DNA of 64,000 nt from Actinomycetaceae bacterium. Lineage in GTDB: Bacteria; Actinomycetota; Actinomycetes; Actinomycetales; Actinomycetaceae. The DNA lies in the NCBI GenBank assembly GCA_030530685.1, contig JAUMUM010000002.1, positions 124,001 through 188,000 on the forward strand, in the 5' to 3' direction. The notes under the pieces are model-generated. The model had not been told where the DNA came from, did no database searches, and was given only the letters and a program-made list of their open reading frames with translations. The first letter of the stretch is position 1. Each line of letters opens with the position of its first letter. The position numbers and the translations under genes are program-made. Of this stretch, positions 25,191 through 32,907 are shown one piece after another.

Positions 25191-25281
25191 CGCTGGCGCG
25201 GAAGGCGCGATCTGGCAGCTGACACCAATGGAGTGATCTGGCAGTAGGCAGGGCGGCTGGCCACTGCCTCAGCGCACCCCC

Positions 25282-25321
25282 GAGTCACCCGGCGCAACTC
25301 TGAGTCACCTCAGTGCAACTC
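25282..25321. repeat. Copy of the panC 3' end
   Basis: GAGTCACCTCAGTGCAACTC at 25302-25321, which holds the panC stop codon on the minus strand, is repeated as GAGTCACCCGGCGCAACTC at 25282-25300, immediately downstream of panC. Confidence 0.78.
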
Positions 25322-26323
25322 AATCTCCATATTGTCCAGGAGCCGCGTCGTGCCCACCCGCGCGGCGAGGGCTAGGAGCGCCGTCCGCCCGGCCTTGTCG
25401 GTTGGGGCGGCCTCGGCAGCTGGGCGGGCCGCAGCGCCACTCGCGTCCCCGGTGACATTCGCGGCAGCTGGGCGGGCCGCAGCGCCACTCGCGTCCCCGA
25501 CAGGATGACTCGCGTCCCCGGCAGCGCGTGAACCGCCCGAGACCCCGTCGGCGGCAGCAGCGGCTTCGCCCTCGCCGCGCTGCCCGGGCTCGATCTCCTC
25601 GAAGGTGTCGGGGTCGACGAGCACGAGGTAGTCCAGCGTGACCCCCGGAGCCTCGGCGAGGTACCGGCGGGCGATCTCGAGCGGGTCGAGCCCGCGTCCC
25701 GCGGCGTCCTTGCCGAGGAAGAGCGCCTGCGACAGGGCGAGCGCCTGAATCCGCTCGGTGGCCGACAGGTAGGCATTGCGCGAGGACAGGGCCAGGCCGT
25801 CGACGTCGCGCACGATCGGCACGGCGCGAATGGTCACCGGCATGTCGAGATCCGCTACCATCGTGCGCACAAGGGCGAGCTGCTGGGCGTCCTTCTGCCC
25901 GAAGAAGGCGTATGTGGGGCGCACCAGATTGAAGACCTTGTGGACGATCTGCAGCACGCCGGCGAAGTGCGTCGGCCGGCTCGCGCCCTCGAGGATGGTT
26001 GCCACGGGGCCGGGATCGATGGTCACGAGCGGCTCGCGCGGGTAGATCTCTTCGACCTCGGGCGCGAAGACGATCTCGTCGTCGAGGAGGGCGAGGTCGG
26101 CCTCCAGGTCGCGCGGATAGGACTCGTAGTCCTCGCCCGGCGCGAACTGCCTCGGATTGACGAAGATTGAGACGACGACGTTGGGCGCGGCCTTCCTGGC
26201 CTCGCGCACGATGGTCATGTGGCCGTCGTGCAGGGCGCCCATCGTCATGACGAGGGCGACCTCGCCCTGAAGACCGGCGAGGGCTTCAGAGAGTTCCGCC
26301 TTGGTTCGAGCAAGTTTGACCAC
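25310..26323 (-). CDS. panC: Pantoate--beta-alanine ligase with a repeat insertion
   Basis: A 337-aa PanC, which condenses pantoate and beta-alanine using ATP in CoA synthesis. Seen: TMGALHDGHMTIVREA (HIGH-like motif), FVNPRQF, FGQKDAQQL and SSRNAYLS (KMSKS-like). Usual length is about 280-310; the extra comes from an Ala/Gly-rich insertion of about 60 residues between TFEEIEPG and AGRTALLALAARVGTTRLLDN, in which GDASGAAARPAA is repeated. The insertion is in the C-terminal domain, away from the adenylate site. The DUF2520 dehydrogenase gene lies 95 bp upstream, as in other actinobacteria. Confidence 0.93.
   Translation of the reverse strand: MVKLARTKAELSEALAGLQGEVALVMTMGALHDGHMTIVREARKAAPNVVVSIFVNPRQFAPGEDYESYPRDLEADLALLDDEIVFAPEVEEIYPREPLVTIDPGPVATILEGASRPTHFAGVLQIVHKVFNLVRPTYAFFGQKDAQQLALVRTMVADLDMPVTIRAVPIVRDVDGLALSSRNAYLSATERIQALALSQALFLGKDAAGRGLDPLEIARRYLAEAPGVTLDYLVLVDPDTFEEIEPGQRGEGEAAAAADGVSGGSRAAGDASHPVGDASGAAARPAAANVTGDASGAAARPAAEAAPTDKAGRTALLALAARVGTTRLLDNMEIELH
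25414..25499. repeat. 38-bp direct repeat inside panC
   Basis: The block CGGCAGCTGGGCGGGCC...TCGCGTCCCCG at 25414-25451 is repeated exactly at 25462-25499, period 48 bp (16 codons, in frame). It encodes the duplicated GDASGAAARPAA unit; part of the unit (GACTCGCGTCCCCG) recurs at 25507. Confidence 0.92.
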
Positions 26324-26418
26324 CGGCCCAGTCTATCCGACCGATCGCCGCCATCTCGCCACTGAGGCCTGGCAACCGGGGCGGCCCGGCCTGGATGCGC
26401 GGTGGCCTGCCGCCAGGT

Positions 26419-27366
26419 CTATGCGCCCGGCTCCCGCGCGTCGCCCTCCGCCTCGCCGCCCGCCCCGGGGGCACTGCCACCTGCCCCGAGCGCATCCAGG
26501 ATGTCGGCCAGATCGTAGCCGCAGCCGAGCGTGCGCGCCTGGACGCGCCGGGCCGTGGCCTCGGCTAGGACGCGGTAGACCGGCGGCAGGTCGCCGTAGT
26601 CGCCGGTGGCAGCTAGGGCGTCGAAGGCGGCAACGTGGTCGCGCACGGTCCCGGCGTCGCCGCGGGAGACTGGTCCCGTCAGCGCCGACTCCCCGGAGCG
26701 CAGCGTCCCATCGAGCGAGGCCTCCAGCAGCGGCGTGAGGAAAGCCCCCGGATCGTCGATCCCCGCCGCCTGGAGGGCGCGCATCGACTGGCCAACGAGC
26801 GTGACGAGGTGGTTCGACGCGTGCGCGAGCGCCGCATGGTATAGGCCCCGGTCCTCCTCGCCCACGACCACGGGAGTGCCGCCGATCTCGGCCACGAGCG
26901 CTTGGCCGATAGGCAGGAGCACGGCCGGCCCGGTGACCGCGAAGGGGCAGCCGGCCAGGCGCGCCACATCCAGCGACGTCCCCGTGAAGGTCATGGCGGG
27001 ATGGATCGCGAGCGTCATGGCTCCGGCCCCCGCCGCCGGGGCGAGGACTCCCGCGCCGTAGCGTCCCGCCACGTGGATGACGATCTGGCCGGGCCGGAAC
27101 GCGCCGAGCGCGGCCAGGCCGCCCACGAGGGGCGCGAGCTCGTCGTCGGGCACGGCCAGGAGCACGAGTTCGCTGGCCCGGCAGACGTCGTCGGGCTCCA
27201 TGGCGGCCACACCCGGCAGCATGGATTCGAGCCTGTCGCGGCTGGCCTCGGACGGTGCGCACGCCCCCACCACGGTGTGCCCGGCCGCGCGCAGGGCCGA
27301 GGCGAGCACCGTCCCCACGCGCCCTGCGGAGACGACGCCAACACCCAAACGTCCCGGCTCAGGCAT
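26419..27366 (-). CDS. Rossmann-fold/DUF2520 dehydrogenase-like protein
   Basis: A 315-aa protein: N-terminal NAD(P)-binding fold with VGVVSAGRVGTVLASAL (residues 8-24) and C-terminal all-helical DUF2520 domain (IHPAMTFTG, YHAALAHASNHLVTL). This family resembles ketopantoate reductase and pyrroline carboxylate reductase in layout and lies beside panC in many actinobacteria, so a role in pantothenate synthesis has been suggested, without proof here. The ATG at 27366 lies within the end of the preceding PH-domain gene (8-bp overlap), showing tight coupling. The C-terminal 20 residues are Gly/Ala/Glu-rich. Confidence 0.85.
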   Translation of the reverse strand: MPEPGRLGVGVVSAGRVGTVLASALRAAGHTVVGACAPSEASRDRLESMLPGVAAMEPDDVCRASELVLLAVPDDELAPLVGGLAALGAFRPGQIVIHVAGRYGAGVLAPAAGAGAMTLAIHPAMTFTGTSLDVARLAGCPFAVTGPAVLLPIGQALVAEIGGTPVVVGEEDRGLYHAALAHASNHLVTLVGQSMRALQAAGIDDPGAFLTPLLEASLDGTLRSGESALTGPVSRGDAGTVRDHVAAFDALAATGDYGDLPPVYRVLAEATARRVQARTLGCGYDLADILDALGAGGSAPGAGGEAEGDAREPGA

Positions 27367-28957
27367 GTTCCACCCCCACGCGAATGCGCCACTGCTCGAT
27401 GCTCTCGGCCTCGCCTGCCGCGCGCCGCTGGCGCCCCAGCTGCGAGGTCCGCTCGATCGCCCATACGGCATCGGCGCGTGCCATGCGCGGCTGCGCGACG
27501 GCGAACGCCGTGCCCACCGTTCGCGCATGCAGCGTGGCCAGGCCGAGCGCGCGCGCCACCGGACCCGCCCGCAGCGCCAGGCCCTGGAAGCGGGCGTGGT
27601 CGAGCATGCGAACGGATCGGACGAACACCCGTCCCCGCCGCATGACCGCGAAGTTATCGGTCAGGCACAGGCCGTTGCGCTTCCACGCGAAGGGGTCGAT
27701 CAGACGTGAGGAGCGCGGCGCGGGCACGAAATACCGGCCGGGCCCCGAACCTTCGAAGGCCTCCTCCAGCAGGGCACTCGGGTCGTCGACGCCGAGGTCG
27801 GCGACGATCGCGGCCAGCACCGCCTCGATCTCCTCGCGCCGGCCCACCGGCACCAAGTCGTCGGTCTGCGTATCCATGTCACCTTTGCCCGCCACCAGCA
27901 GCGACAAGCGCCACCACCCCAGCGGTCGCCACATGATCGGTTGCGAGATTCGTACGGCGTGGATCCGGCCGGGCGGAATCGTGTTGGAGACTTGGGATGC
28001 CAAGCCCGCACGCCACACGAAACCGTCCCGCGTGAGGACCACCCGCGTCGCCCATCGCTCGTTGACCGTTGTGACGATGGTCCACAGTGAGCCCAAGAAA
28101 ATGAAGAGGAAGGGGACGAATGCCATGCCGCTTTCCCAGACGGCCCAGGCAATCGAACCGGCGAGCGAGCCGGCGCCCGCAAACACGGACGGCGAGAAGA
28201 CCATGGATCCGATAAGCCTGCCCGGTTTGAGCACGTAAAGAGGCGCAGGCCCGTCGGCAACCTGGCCTTGACCTTGCCAATCGGCCACGTGCACCGGCTG
28301 GCCGGCTCGGGCCTGATCTGCCGCTGCCAGGATCGACGCGCGCAGCGCCTCGCACTGACTGCGGCGCAGCAGCCCGACTTTAATTCCTCCGATTCCCATG
28401 GATTTGCTGCCACTGTCGACGCGCAGGCCGGCCAGGCCAAAGACTCGGGCCAGGAGCTTGCGCTCCATATTGACCGCCTGCACCCTGTCCCAGCGCATGT
28501 GGCGGCGCTTCTTGATGAGCACGCCCGAGCGCAGGTGGATGCCGTCGTCGAGCACGGCAAAATAGGTGAAGTACCAGACCACCAGAGCCACAGCGGCCGT
28601 GGCGAGGCTGACCAGGGCCGCGATTCCGGCGATACGCCAGGCCCATTCGGCTGCCAGCGATAAGAGGTGATCGCGCAAGGAGGCCAGGTTGCCATCGTCT
28701 TCGAGCCTCTCGCGGAAGAACCACAGGATCGCGACCGCGATGAAGCCCCACATTTTCAGCAGACTCGAATAGGGCGTGACCTTAGAGACGCGGTGCCACT
28801 GTTCGTCGGCCCCCGCGGAGGCATTGGCCTCCACTTGGCTGTTGGCTTCAGTTTGCGCCGACGTCGGGCCGCCGGATACAGCGTCAGAAGTCCCCATTCC
28901 CGAGGCAGGCACAGCGCCGCCTGCCTCCGGATCGTCCTGGTCGAGCGCCCGGCTCAC
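27359..28957 (-). CDS. Large PH-domain (bPH_2) membrane protein
   Basis: A 532-aa protein of the YdbT type. After an acidic 50-residue tail it has two membrane helices (about residues 71-82 and 104-133), then a bPH_2 domain (VLDDGIHLRSGVLIKKRRHM, RWDRVQAVNMERKLLARVFGL, a pattern repeated later as VLTRDGFVWRAGL and IPPGRIHAVRISQPIMWRPLG), a second pair of helices (about 245-285) and further PH-like segments to the C-terminus (LCLTDNFAVMRRGRVFVRS). Function unknown; genes of this type accompany the fol/pan cluster in actinobacteria. Start GTG at 28957 overlaps the upstream gene by four bases. Confidence 0.85.
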   Translation of the reverse strand: MSRALDQDDPEAGGAVPASGMGTSDAVSGGPTSAQTEANSQVEANASAGADEQWHRVSKVTPYSSLLKMWGFIAVAILWFFRERLEDDGNLASLRDHLLSLAAEWAWRIAGIAALVSLATAAVALVVWYFTYFAVLDDGIHLRSGVLIKKRRHMRWDRVQAVNMERKLLARVFGLAGLRVDSGSKSMGIGGIKVGLLRRSQCEALRASILAAADQARAGQPVHVADWQGQGQVADGPAPLYVLKPGRLIGSMVFSPSVFAGAGSLAGSIAWAVWESGMAFVPFLFIFLGSLWTIVTTVNERWATRVVLTRDGFVWRAGLASQVSNTIPPGRIHAVRISQPIMWRPLGWWRLSLLVAGKGDMDTQTDDLVPVGRREEIEAVLAAIVADLGVDDPSALLEEAFEGSGPGRYFVPAPRSSRLIDPFAWKRNGLCLTDNFAVMRRGRVFVRSVRMLDHARFQGLALRAGPVARALGLATLHARTVGTAFAVAQPRMARADAVWAIERTSQLGRQRRAAGEAESIEQWRIRVGVEHA

Positions 28958-29610
28958 AGTCCCTCCCGCATGGCGTTGCCGAGTTCGGTCAGCCGGATGC
29001 GCACGCGCTCGGCCTCGGCCACCTCCAGGCCCGGGATCGTAGCATTCGTGTAGGGAGAGGCTGTCTCCATGGTCACCGTCGCCAGTCCGAATCGGCGCAT
29101 GATCGGCCCGGACTCGACTGTGACCTGCTGCATGCGGCCGTAGGGCACCACCGTCAGGTGGCGAACCAGCAGTCCCCCGCAGATGAGTAGGTCGTCCTCC
29201 TGCTCAATGTAGCCGATGGCCCTGGCGCGCCTGAGCGACAGCCACAGGGACATCCCGTAGTACCCAACGGCGATGACGAGCACTGCCAAGACCACCCACA
29301 GCCACCAGGAGTTCCTCAGCCACAGTGCCAGACCCGCGCAAACGGCGGCGGAGGCCAAGCCACGGATGAGCGCCCTGACGCGCAAGACCTTGGCGTAAGC
29401 ATCACTTATTGGCATGAACTGCACCGACGGCGCCAGCGGCGAGCTCACGGTCCGACTCTGCCCCGCGGGCGCGGTCCGGCCAGGCGCAGCCGGCGCACTT
29501 TGGCCACGTTCCGCTGGCGTGGCCCGCTCCTGCCTCGTCGGCGCCATCGGGCTTGACCCCGCTGAGCTTTCACCGGGGAGCGTCCGCGTGCCATCAATTT
29601 CCGTGTCCAT
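28954..29610 (-). CDS. Small PH-domain (bPH_2) membrane protein
   Basis: A 218-aa YdbS-type protein: a 65-residue Ser/Pro/Ala-rich N-terminal tail, two membrane helices (about 83-120), and one bPH_2 domain (DDLLICGGLLVRHLTVVPYGRMQQVTVESGPIMRRFGLATVTMET, here DDLLICGGLLVRHL then VVPYGRMQQVTVESG then MRRFGLATVTMET). It pairs with the larger PH protein encoded next, with which it overlaps by GTGA. ATG at 29610 is preferred to 29631 because GGGGAGG stands six bases before it. Together the two probably form a membrane complex of unknown role. Confidence 0.86.
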   Translation of the reverse strand: MDTEIDGTRTLPGESSAGSSPMAPTRQERATPAERGQSAPAAPGRTAPAGQSRTVSSPLAPSVQFMPISDAYAKVLRVRALIRGLASAAVCAGLALWLRNSWWLWVVLAVLVIAVGYYGMSLWLSLRRARAIGYIEQEDDLLICGGLLVRHLTVVPYGRMQQVTVESGPIMRRFGLATVTMETASPYTNATIPGLEVAEAERVRIRLTELGNAMREGL

Positions 29611-29832
29611 GCGGTCCTCCCCGTCGTCCATCGGCCTTCAACAGCCGCCTGGCGCCAACACAGCGCCTGGCGCTTCCCAACGCCTGGCACAGTCTCGCTC
29701 TTCCCGCGCCGGGGCACTACGGCCGGATCCGCGCCATGCCATTCTTCTGTCCGCCGCCGACTCTACACCGTCACGCCAAACCGCGCGGCCGCATGTCGAG
29801 CAGTCGCGAACCACCCGGTCACACCGCGCCCG

Positions 29833-30318
29833 TCACGTCGAGGCACCCGAGGCCTGGAGGCCGTCGGCGTCGGGATCGTCCTCGTCCTCATCGACGGCGC
29901 ACCAGCGTTCGGTCAGCCACCCGGCCCCCGTCAGCAGCAGGCTGGCGATGGCGGCCAGGCCCAGCGCGAGCACCTGCTCGTGCACGTAGGCGGTGCGGCC
30001 GGTGCGGGAGAAGAGCAGGGCGCACACGCCGGCCAGGCCAACGAAGAATGCGCCGGAGCGCGAACACGCCTGGGCGAAGACCGCCACGCGGGCCGCCTGG
30101 AGGGGCCGCATCCGCGTGGCCTTGCCCTGCCGCATGCGCCTGACCCTCCAGCCGTTGGCGAAGATTCCCAGGGCCACGGCCAGGATGGGCAGGAAGAGGG
30201 TCGCCGGGACGGGGCCGGGCGCTCGCCCGTCGGCGAGCATGAACGCGCACGCGATGACCGCCAGGCCGCCGCCGAACGACGCGGCGAAGGCCAGGTGGCC
30301 GAGCGTGGTCAGTCGCAT
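29833..30318 (-). CDS. DUF3180 membrane protein
   Basis: A 161-aa protein with four hydrophobic segments (about residues 6-28, 38-54, 77-96, 110-130), a basic loop (VRRMRQGKATRMRPLQAARV) and an acidic tail (DEDEDDPDADG). This is the DUF3180 family found directly after folK in actinobacteria, including M. tuberculosis Rv3605c; function unknown. The ATG at 30318 lies inside the last codons of the folate fusion gene (10-bp overlap), so translation is coupled. A 222-bp spacer of CGCCTGGC repeats separates it from the PH-domain pair. Confidence 0.85.
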   Translation of the reverse strand: MRLTTLGHLAFAASFGGGLAVIACAFMLADGRAPGPVPATLFLPILAVALGIFANGWRVRRMRQGKATRMRPLQAARVAVFAQACSRSGAFFVGLAGVCALLFSRTGRTAYVHEQVLALGLAAIASLLLTGAGWLTERWCAVDEDEDDPDADGLQASGAST

Positions 30319-32330
30319 CCCGATTCCCCGGATTCGAACTCGGCAAGCAGGGTGGCGACAGGCGTGCCGGACAGCGTGGCGCCCGGCTCGATTCCCAGCC
30401 AGGGCGCGAGGACGAAACCGCGCTTGGCCGCGCGCGGATGCGGCAGCGTCAGGCGCGGGTTGCCACTGGTCACGCCCTCGATGTCGATGACGTCGAGGTC
30501 GATCGTGCGCGGGGCCCAGCGCTCGCCGCGCACGCGCCCGAGCCGGATCTCGATGCGCTGGAGGGTGTCGAGCAGGTCGAGCGGGGCCATCGCCGTCGTC
30601 AGGGACAGGACGGCGTTGAGGTAGTCGGGCTGCGGGTCCTGGCCCGGCGCGAGAACGGGGCTCGTCACGACATAGTCGGAGACGGCGCTCACGCACACGT
30701 CGAGCGCCCGGATCTGTTCGACGGCGGCGTCGAGCGTGGCGTGCCTATCGCCGAGGTTGGAACCCAGGGAGAGGATCACGCGCCTGGCCGTACCCGACGC
30801 CGTGAGCGGGCCGCAGCGCCGGATGGTCACCGATGCGTCGGAGAATGAGATGCCCATCGGGGCCTCGGGCTTGTGGACCGTCACGGCCACCCGCAGCGCT
30901 CCACGGGCAAGGACACGGTCGGCCACGCGCTCGGCGAGGGTCTCGATCAGGTCGACCGGCGCCCCGGCGACCGCCTCCACGGCGTCCGCGGCAATCTCGG
31001 AGTAGGAAATCGTGTCGCCCACGTGGTCACTCGCGGCGGCGCGCGCGGGCTCGATTTCGGCCTCGACGTCGACGACGAAGGGCTGCGGCCGGGACTTTTC
31101 CTCCGCGTACACGCCGTGGCAGCCCTCGGCGCGCACTCCGGCGATCCGCACGATGTCGCCGGCTCCCGCGCCTGCCTGAACCACCCCTCCGGCGGCCCCT
31201 GGCTGAGCTACCCCTCCGGCAGCGCCCGGTTGGGCCGCCAGCGGTACGCTCGAATTCCCGGCCCCCTGTTCCTCGCCAGTCGCATCAGACCCGTCAGAAC
31301 CAGCATCCGCATCAGCCGCGCCACCGCCACCGCCGGCCTCATCGGCGCCCTCGCCGACGCCAGCCCCGGAGCCCTCGCCGGCCTCGCGAGCCGCATCAGA
31401 CCCGTCAGAACCGGCATCCGCATCGGCGGCGCCAGCCTCCTCGGTCCCGCCGCTGGCATCCGCGGCGCCACGGGCCTCATCGCCCTCGCCGACGCCAGCC
31501 CCGGCGACACCCACGTTGGCCCCGGCCTCGCGCAGTCGGGCGACGGTCTCAACGGCGGCGCGCGAGGCCGCGACCTCGTGCACCCGCACGGCCCACACGC
31601 CGAGTTCGGCAAAGTAGGCGGTCAGTGCCGCGGTGGCGTCGTCGCGCCGGGTCGGCCCCTCGGCTCCCGCGGCGATCTCGGCCAGGAAACGCTTGCGCGA
31701 AACCCCCACGAGCACGGGGAATCCCAGGCCCATGACGCCCTCCATGTGGGCGGCCAGGTCCCAGTCGTTCGGGCCGACCTTGGCGAAGCCGAAGCCCGGG
31801 TCGACGACGATCCGCGAGGCCGCAATGCCCGCGCTCAGCGCCCGGTCAATGCTCGCCTTGAGCTCGTCGGCCACCTCCGCGGCCACGTCGGCGTACGTCG
31901 CCCTCGAATTCATCGTCTGGGCGTTGCCACGCCCGTGCTGGAGCACGTAGGTGCACCGGCTGGAGGCAATCGCACTGAGCATTGAGGGGTCGCCGTGCCC
32001 GCCGGTGACGTCGTTGATGATGGCGGCTCCCGCGTCTGCGGCCCGGCGCGCGGTGTCGGCGTGATAGGTGTCGACGGAGACCGCGACCCCGGCCTTGCAC
32101 AGCTCACGCACGACGGCCCCGATCCGCCTCCACTCCTCGCGCGAGCTCAGCGGCGTGGCACCCGGGCGCGTGGACTCCCCGCCGATGTCAACGATGTCGG
32201 CGCCCTCGCGGACAAGGGCATAGGCGCGCGAAATGGCGGCGTCAGAGTCGACGTAGCTGCCGCCGTCCGAAAACGAATCCGGCGTGACGTTAACGATGCC
32301 CATGACGAGCGTGCGATCGGCCGCGAACAT
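30309..32330 (-). CDS. folPBK: Trifunctional FolP-FolB-FolK fusion (dihydropteroate synthase, dihydroneopterin aldolase, HPPK)
   Basis: A 673-aa protein carrying three consecutive folate enzymes. Residues 5-268: dihydropteroate synthase (GIVNVTPDSFSDGG, DIGGESTRPGA, INDVTGG, VVDPGFGFAK, LVGVSRKRF). Residues 272-391: a Gly/Ala/acidic linker with a duplicated DADAGSDGSDA unit. Residues 393-506: dihydroneopterin aldolase (GVRAEGCHGVYAEEK, FVVDVEAE, IETLAERVADRVL). Residues 517-667: hydroxymethyl-pterin pyrophosphokinase (SLGSNLGDR, PQPDYLNAV, ERWAPRTIDLDVI, LPHPRAAKRGFVLAPW). There is no stop or frameshift between parts. The order equals that of the separate genes in relatives, implying successive in-frame fusion. 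A GAGGGAGG site precedes the ATG; folE lies 10 bp upstream. Confidence 0.93.
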   Translation of the reverse strand: MFAADRTLVMGIVNVTPDSFSDGGSYVDSDAAISRAYALVREGADIVDIGGESTRPGATPLSSREEWRRIGAVVRELCKAGVAVSVDTYHADTARRAADAGAAIINDVTGGHGDPSMLSAIASSRCTYVLQHGRGNAQTMNSRATYADVAAEVADELKASIDRALSAGIAASRIVVDPGFGFAKVGPNDWDLAAHMEGVMGLGFPVLVGVSRKRFLAEIAAGAEGPTRRDDATAALTAYFAELGVWAVRVHEVAASRAAVETVARLREAGANVGVAGAGVGEGDEARGAADASGGTEEAGAADADAGSDGSDAAREAGEGSGAGVGEGADEAGGGGGAADADAGSDGSDATGEEQGAGNSSVPLAAQPGAAGGVAQPGAAGGVVQAGAGAGDIVRIAGVRAEGCHGVYAEEKSRPQPFVVDVEAEIEPARAAASDHVGDTISYSEIAADAVEAVAGAPVDLIETLAERVADRVLARGALRVAVTVHKPEAPMGISFSDASVTIRRCGPLTASGTARRVILSLGSNLGDRHATLDAAVEQIRALDVCVSAVSDYVVTSPVLAPGQDPQPDYLNAVLSLTTAMAPLDLLDTLQRIEIRLGRVRGERWAPRTIDLDVIDIEGVTSGNPRLTLPHPRAAKRGFVLAPWLGIEPGATLSGTPVATLLAEFESGESGCD
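31281..31424. repeat. 33-bp repeat in the folate-fusion linker
   Basis: CGCATCAGACCCGTCAGAAC... at 31281-31313 recurs at 31392-31424 with one mismatch (A or G). It encodes the duplicated DADAGSDGSDA unit, 37 codons apart, in frame. Confidence 0.88.
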
Positions 32331-32340
32331 AAGCCCTCCC

Positions 32341-32907
32341 TCACGAATGGATGAGGCTGAGCGCCTCGGCGCGCGTGGCGGGGTCGGCCAAGATACCCCG
32401 CACCGCCGACGTGACGGTGCGCGAACCCGGCTTGCGCACCCCGCGCATCGACATGCACATGTGCTCGGCCTCGATCACCACTATGACACCGCGAGCCCCC
32501 AGGCGCTTGTCCAGGGCCTCGGCAATTTGCGAGGTCAGGCGCTCCTGGATCTGGGGCCTGCTCGCGTATCCCTCCACGAGCCTGGCCACCTTGGACAGGC
32601 CCGTCACGTAACCATTCTTCCCCGGAATATATGCCACGTGGGCCACGCCGTGGAAGGGGAGAAGGTGATGCTCGCACGTGGAGTACATCGGTATGTCCTT
32701 GACCAACACCATCTCCTGGTGCCCGACGTCGAACTGCGCGTCCAGCACATCGGACGGGTCGCCCTGGAGCCCGGAGAACATCTCCCGGTAGGCCTTGGCC
32801 AGGCGTGCGGGCGTCTCGACCAGGCCCTCGCGGTCCGGATCCTCACCGACGGCAACGAGGAGCGCCCGCACGGCCTGCTGCACGCCCTGCTCGTCGTACT
32901 CACCCAT
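32341..32907 (-). CDS. folE: GTP cyclohydrolase I
   Basis: A 188-aa FolE, which converts GTP to dihydroneopterin triphosphate, the first step of folate synthesis. The zinc-binding [16 protein letters not shown], the [21 protein letters not shown] core and the third zinc ligand region [14 protein letters not shown] are intact, and the length is standard. The ATG at 32907 lies within the last codons of ftsH (8-bp overlap), and the folate fusion gene follows 10 bp downstream, so ftsH, folE and folPBK form one transcript as in other actinobacteria. Confidence 0.96.
   Translation of the reverse strand: MGEYDEQGVQQAVRALLVAVGEDPDREGLVETPARLAKAYREMFSGLQGDPSDVLDAQFDVGHQEMVLVKDIPMYSTCEHHLLPFHGVAHVAYIPGKNGYVTGLSKVARLVEGYASRPQIQERLTSQIAEALDKRLGARGVIVVIEAEHMCMSMRGVRKPGSRTVTSAVRGILADPATRAEALSLIHS

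Noticed and set aside
25414..25499. CRISPR-like spaced repeats
   Set aside because: Two copies only, inside panC and in frame with it; no cas genes.
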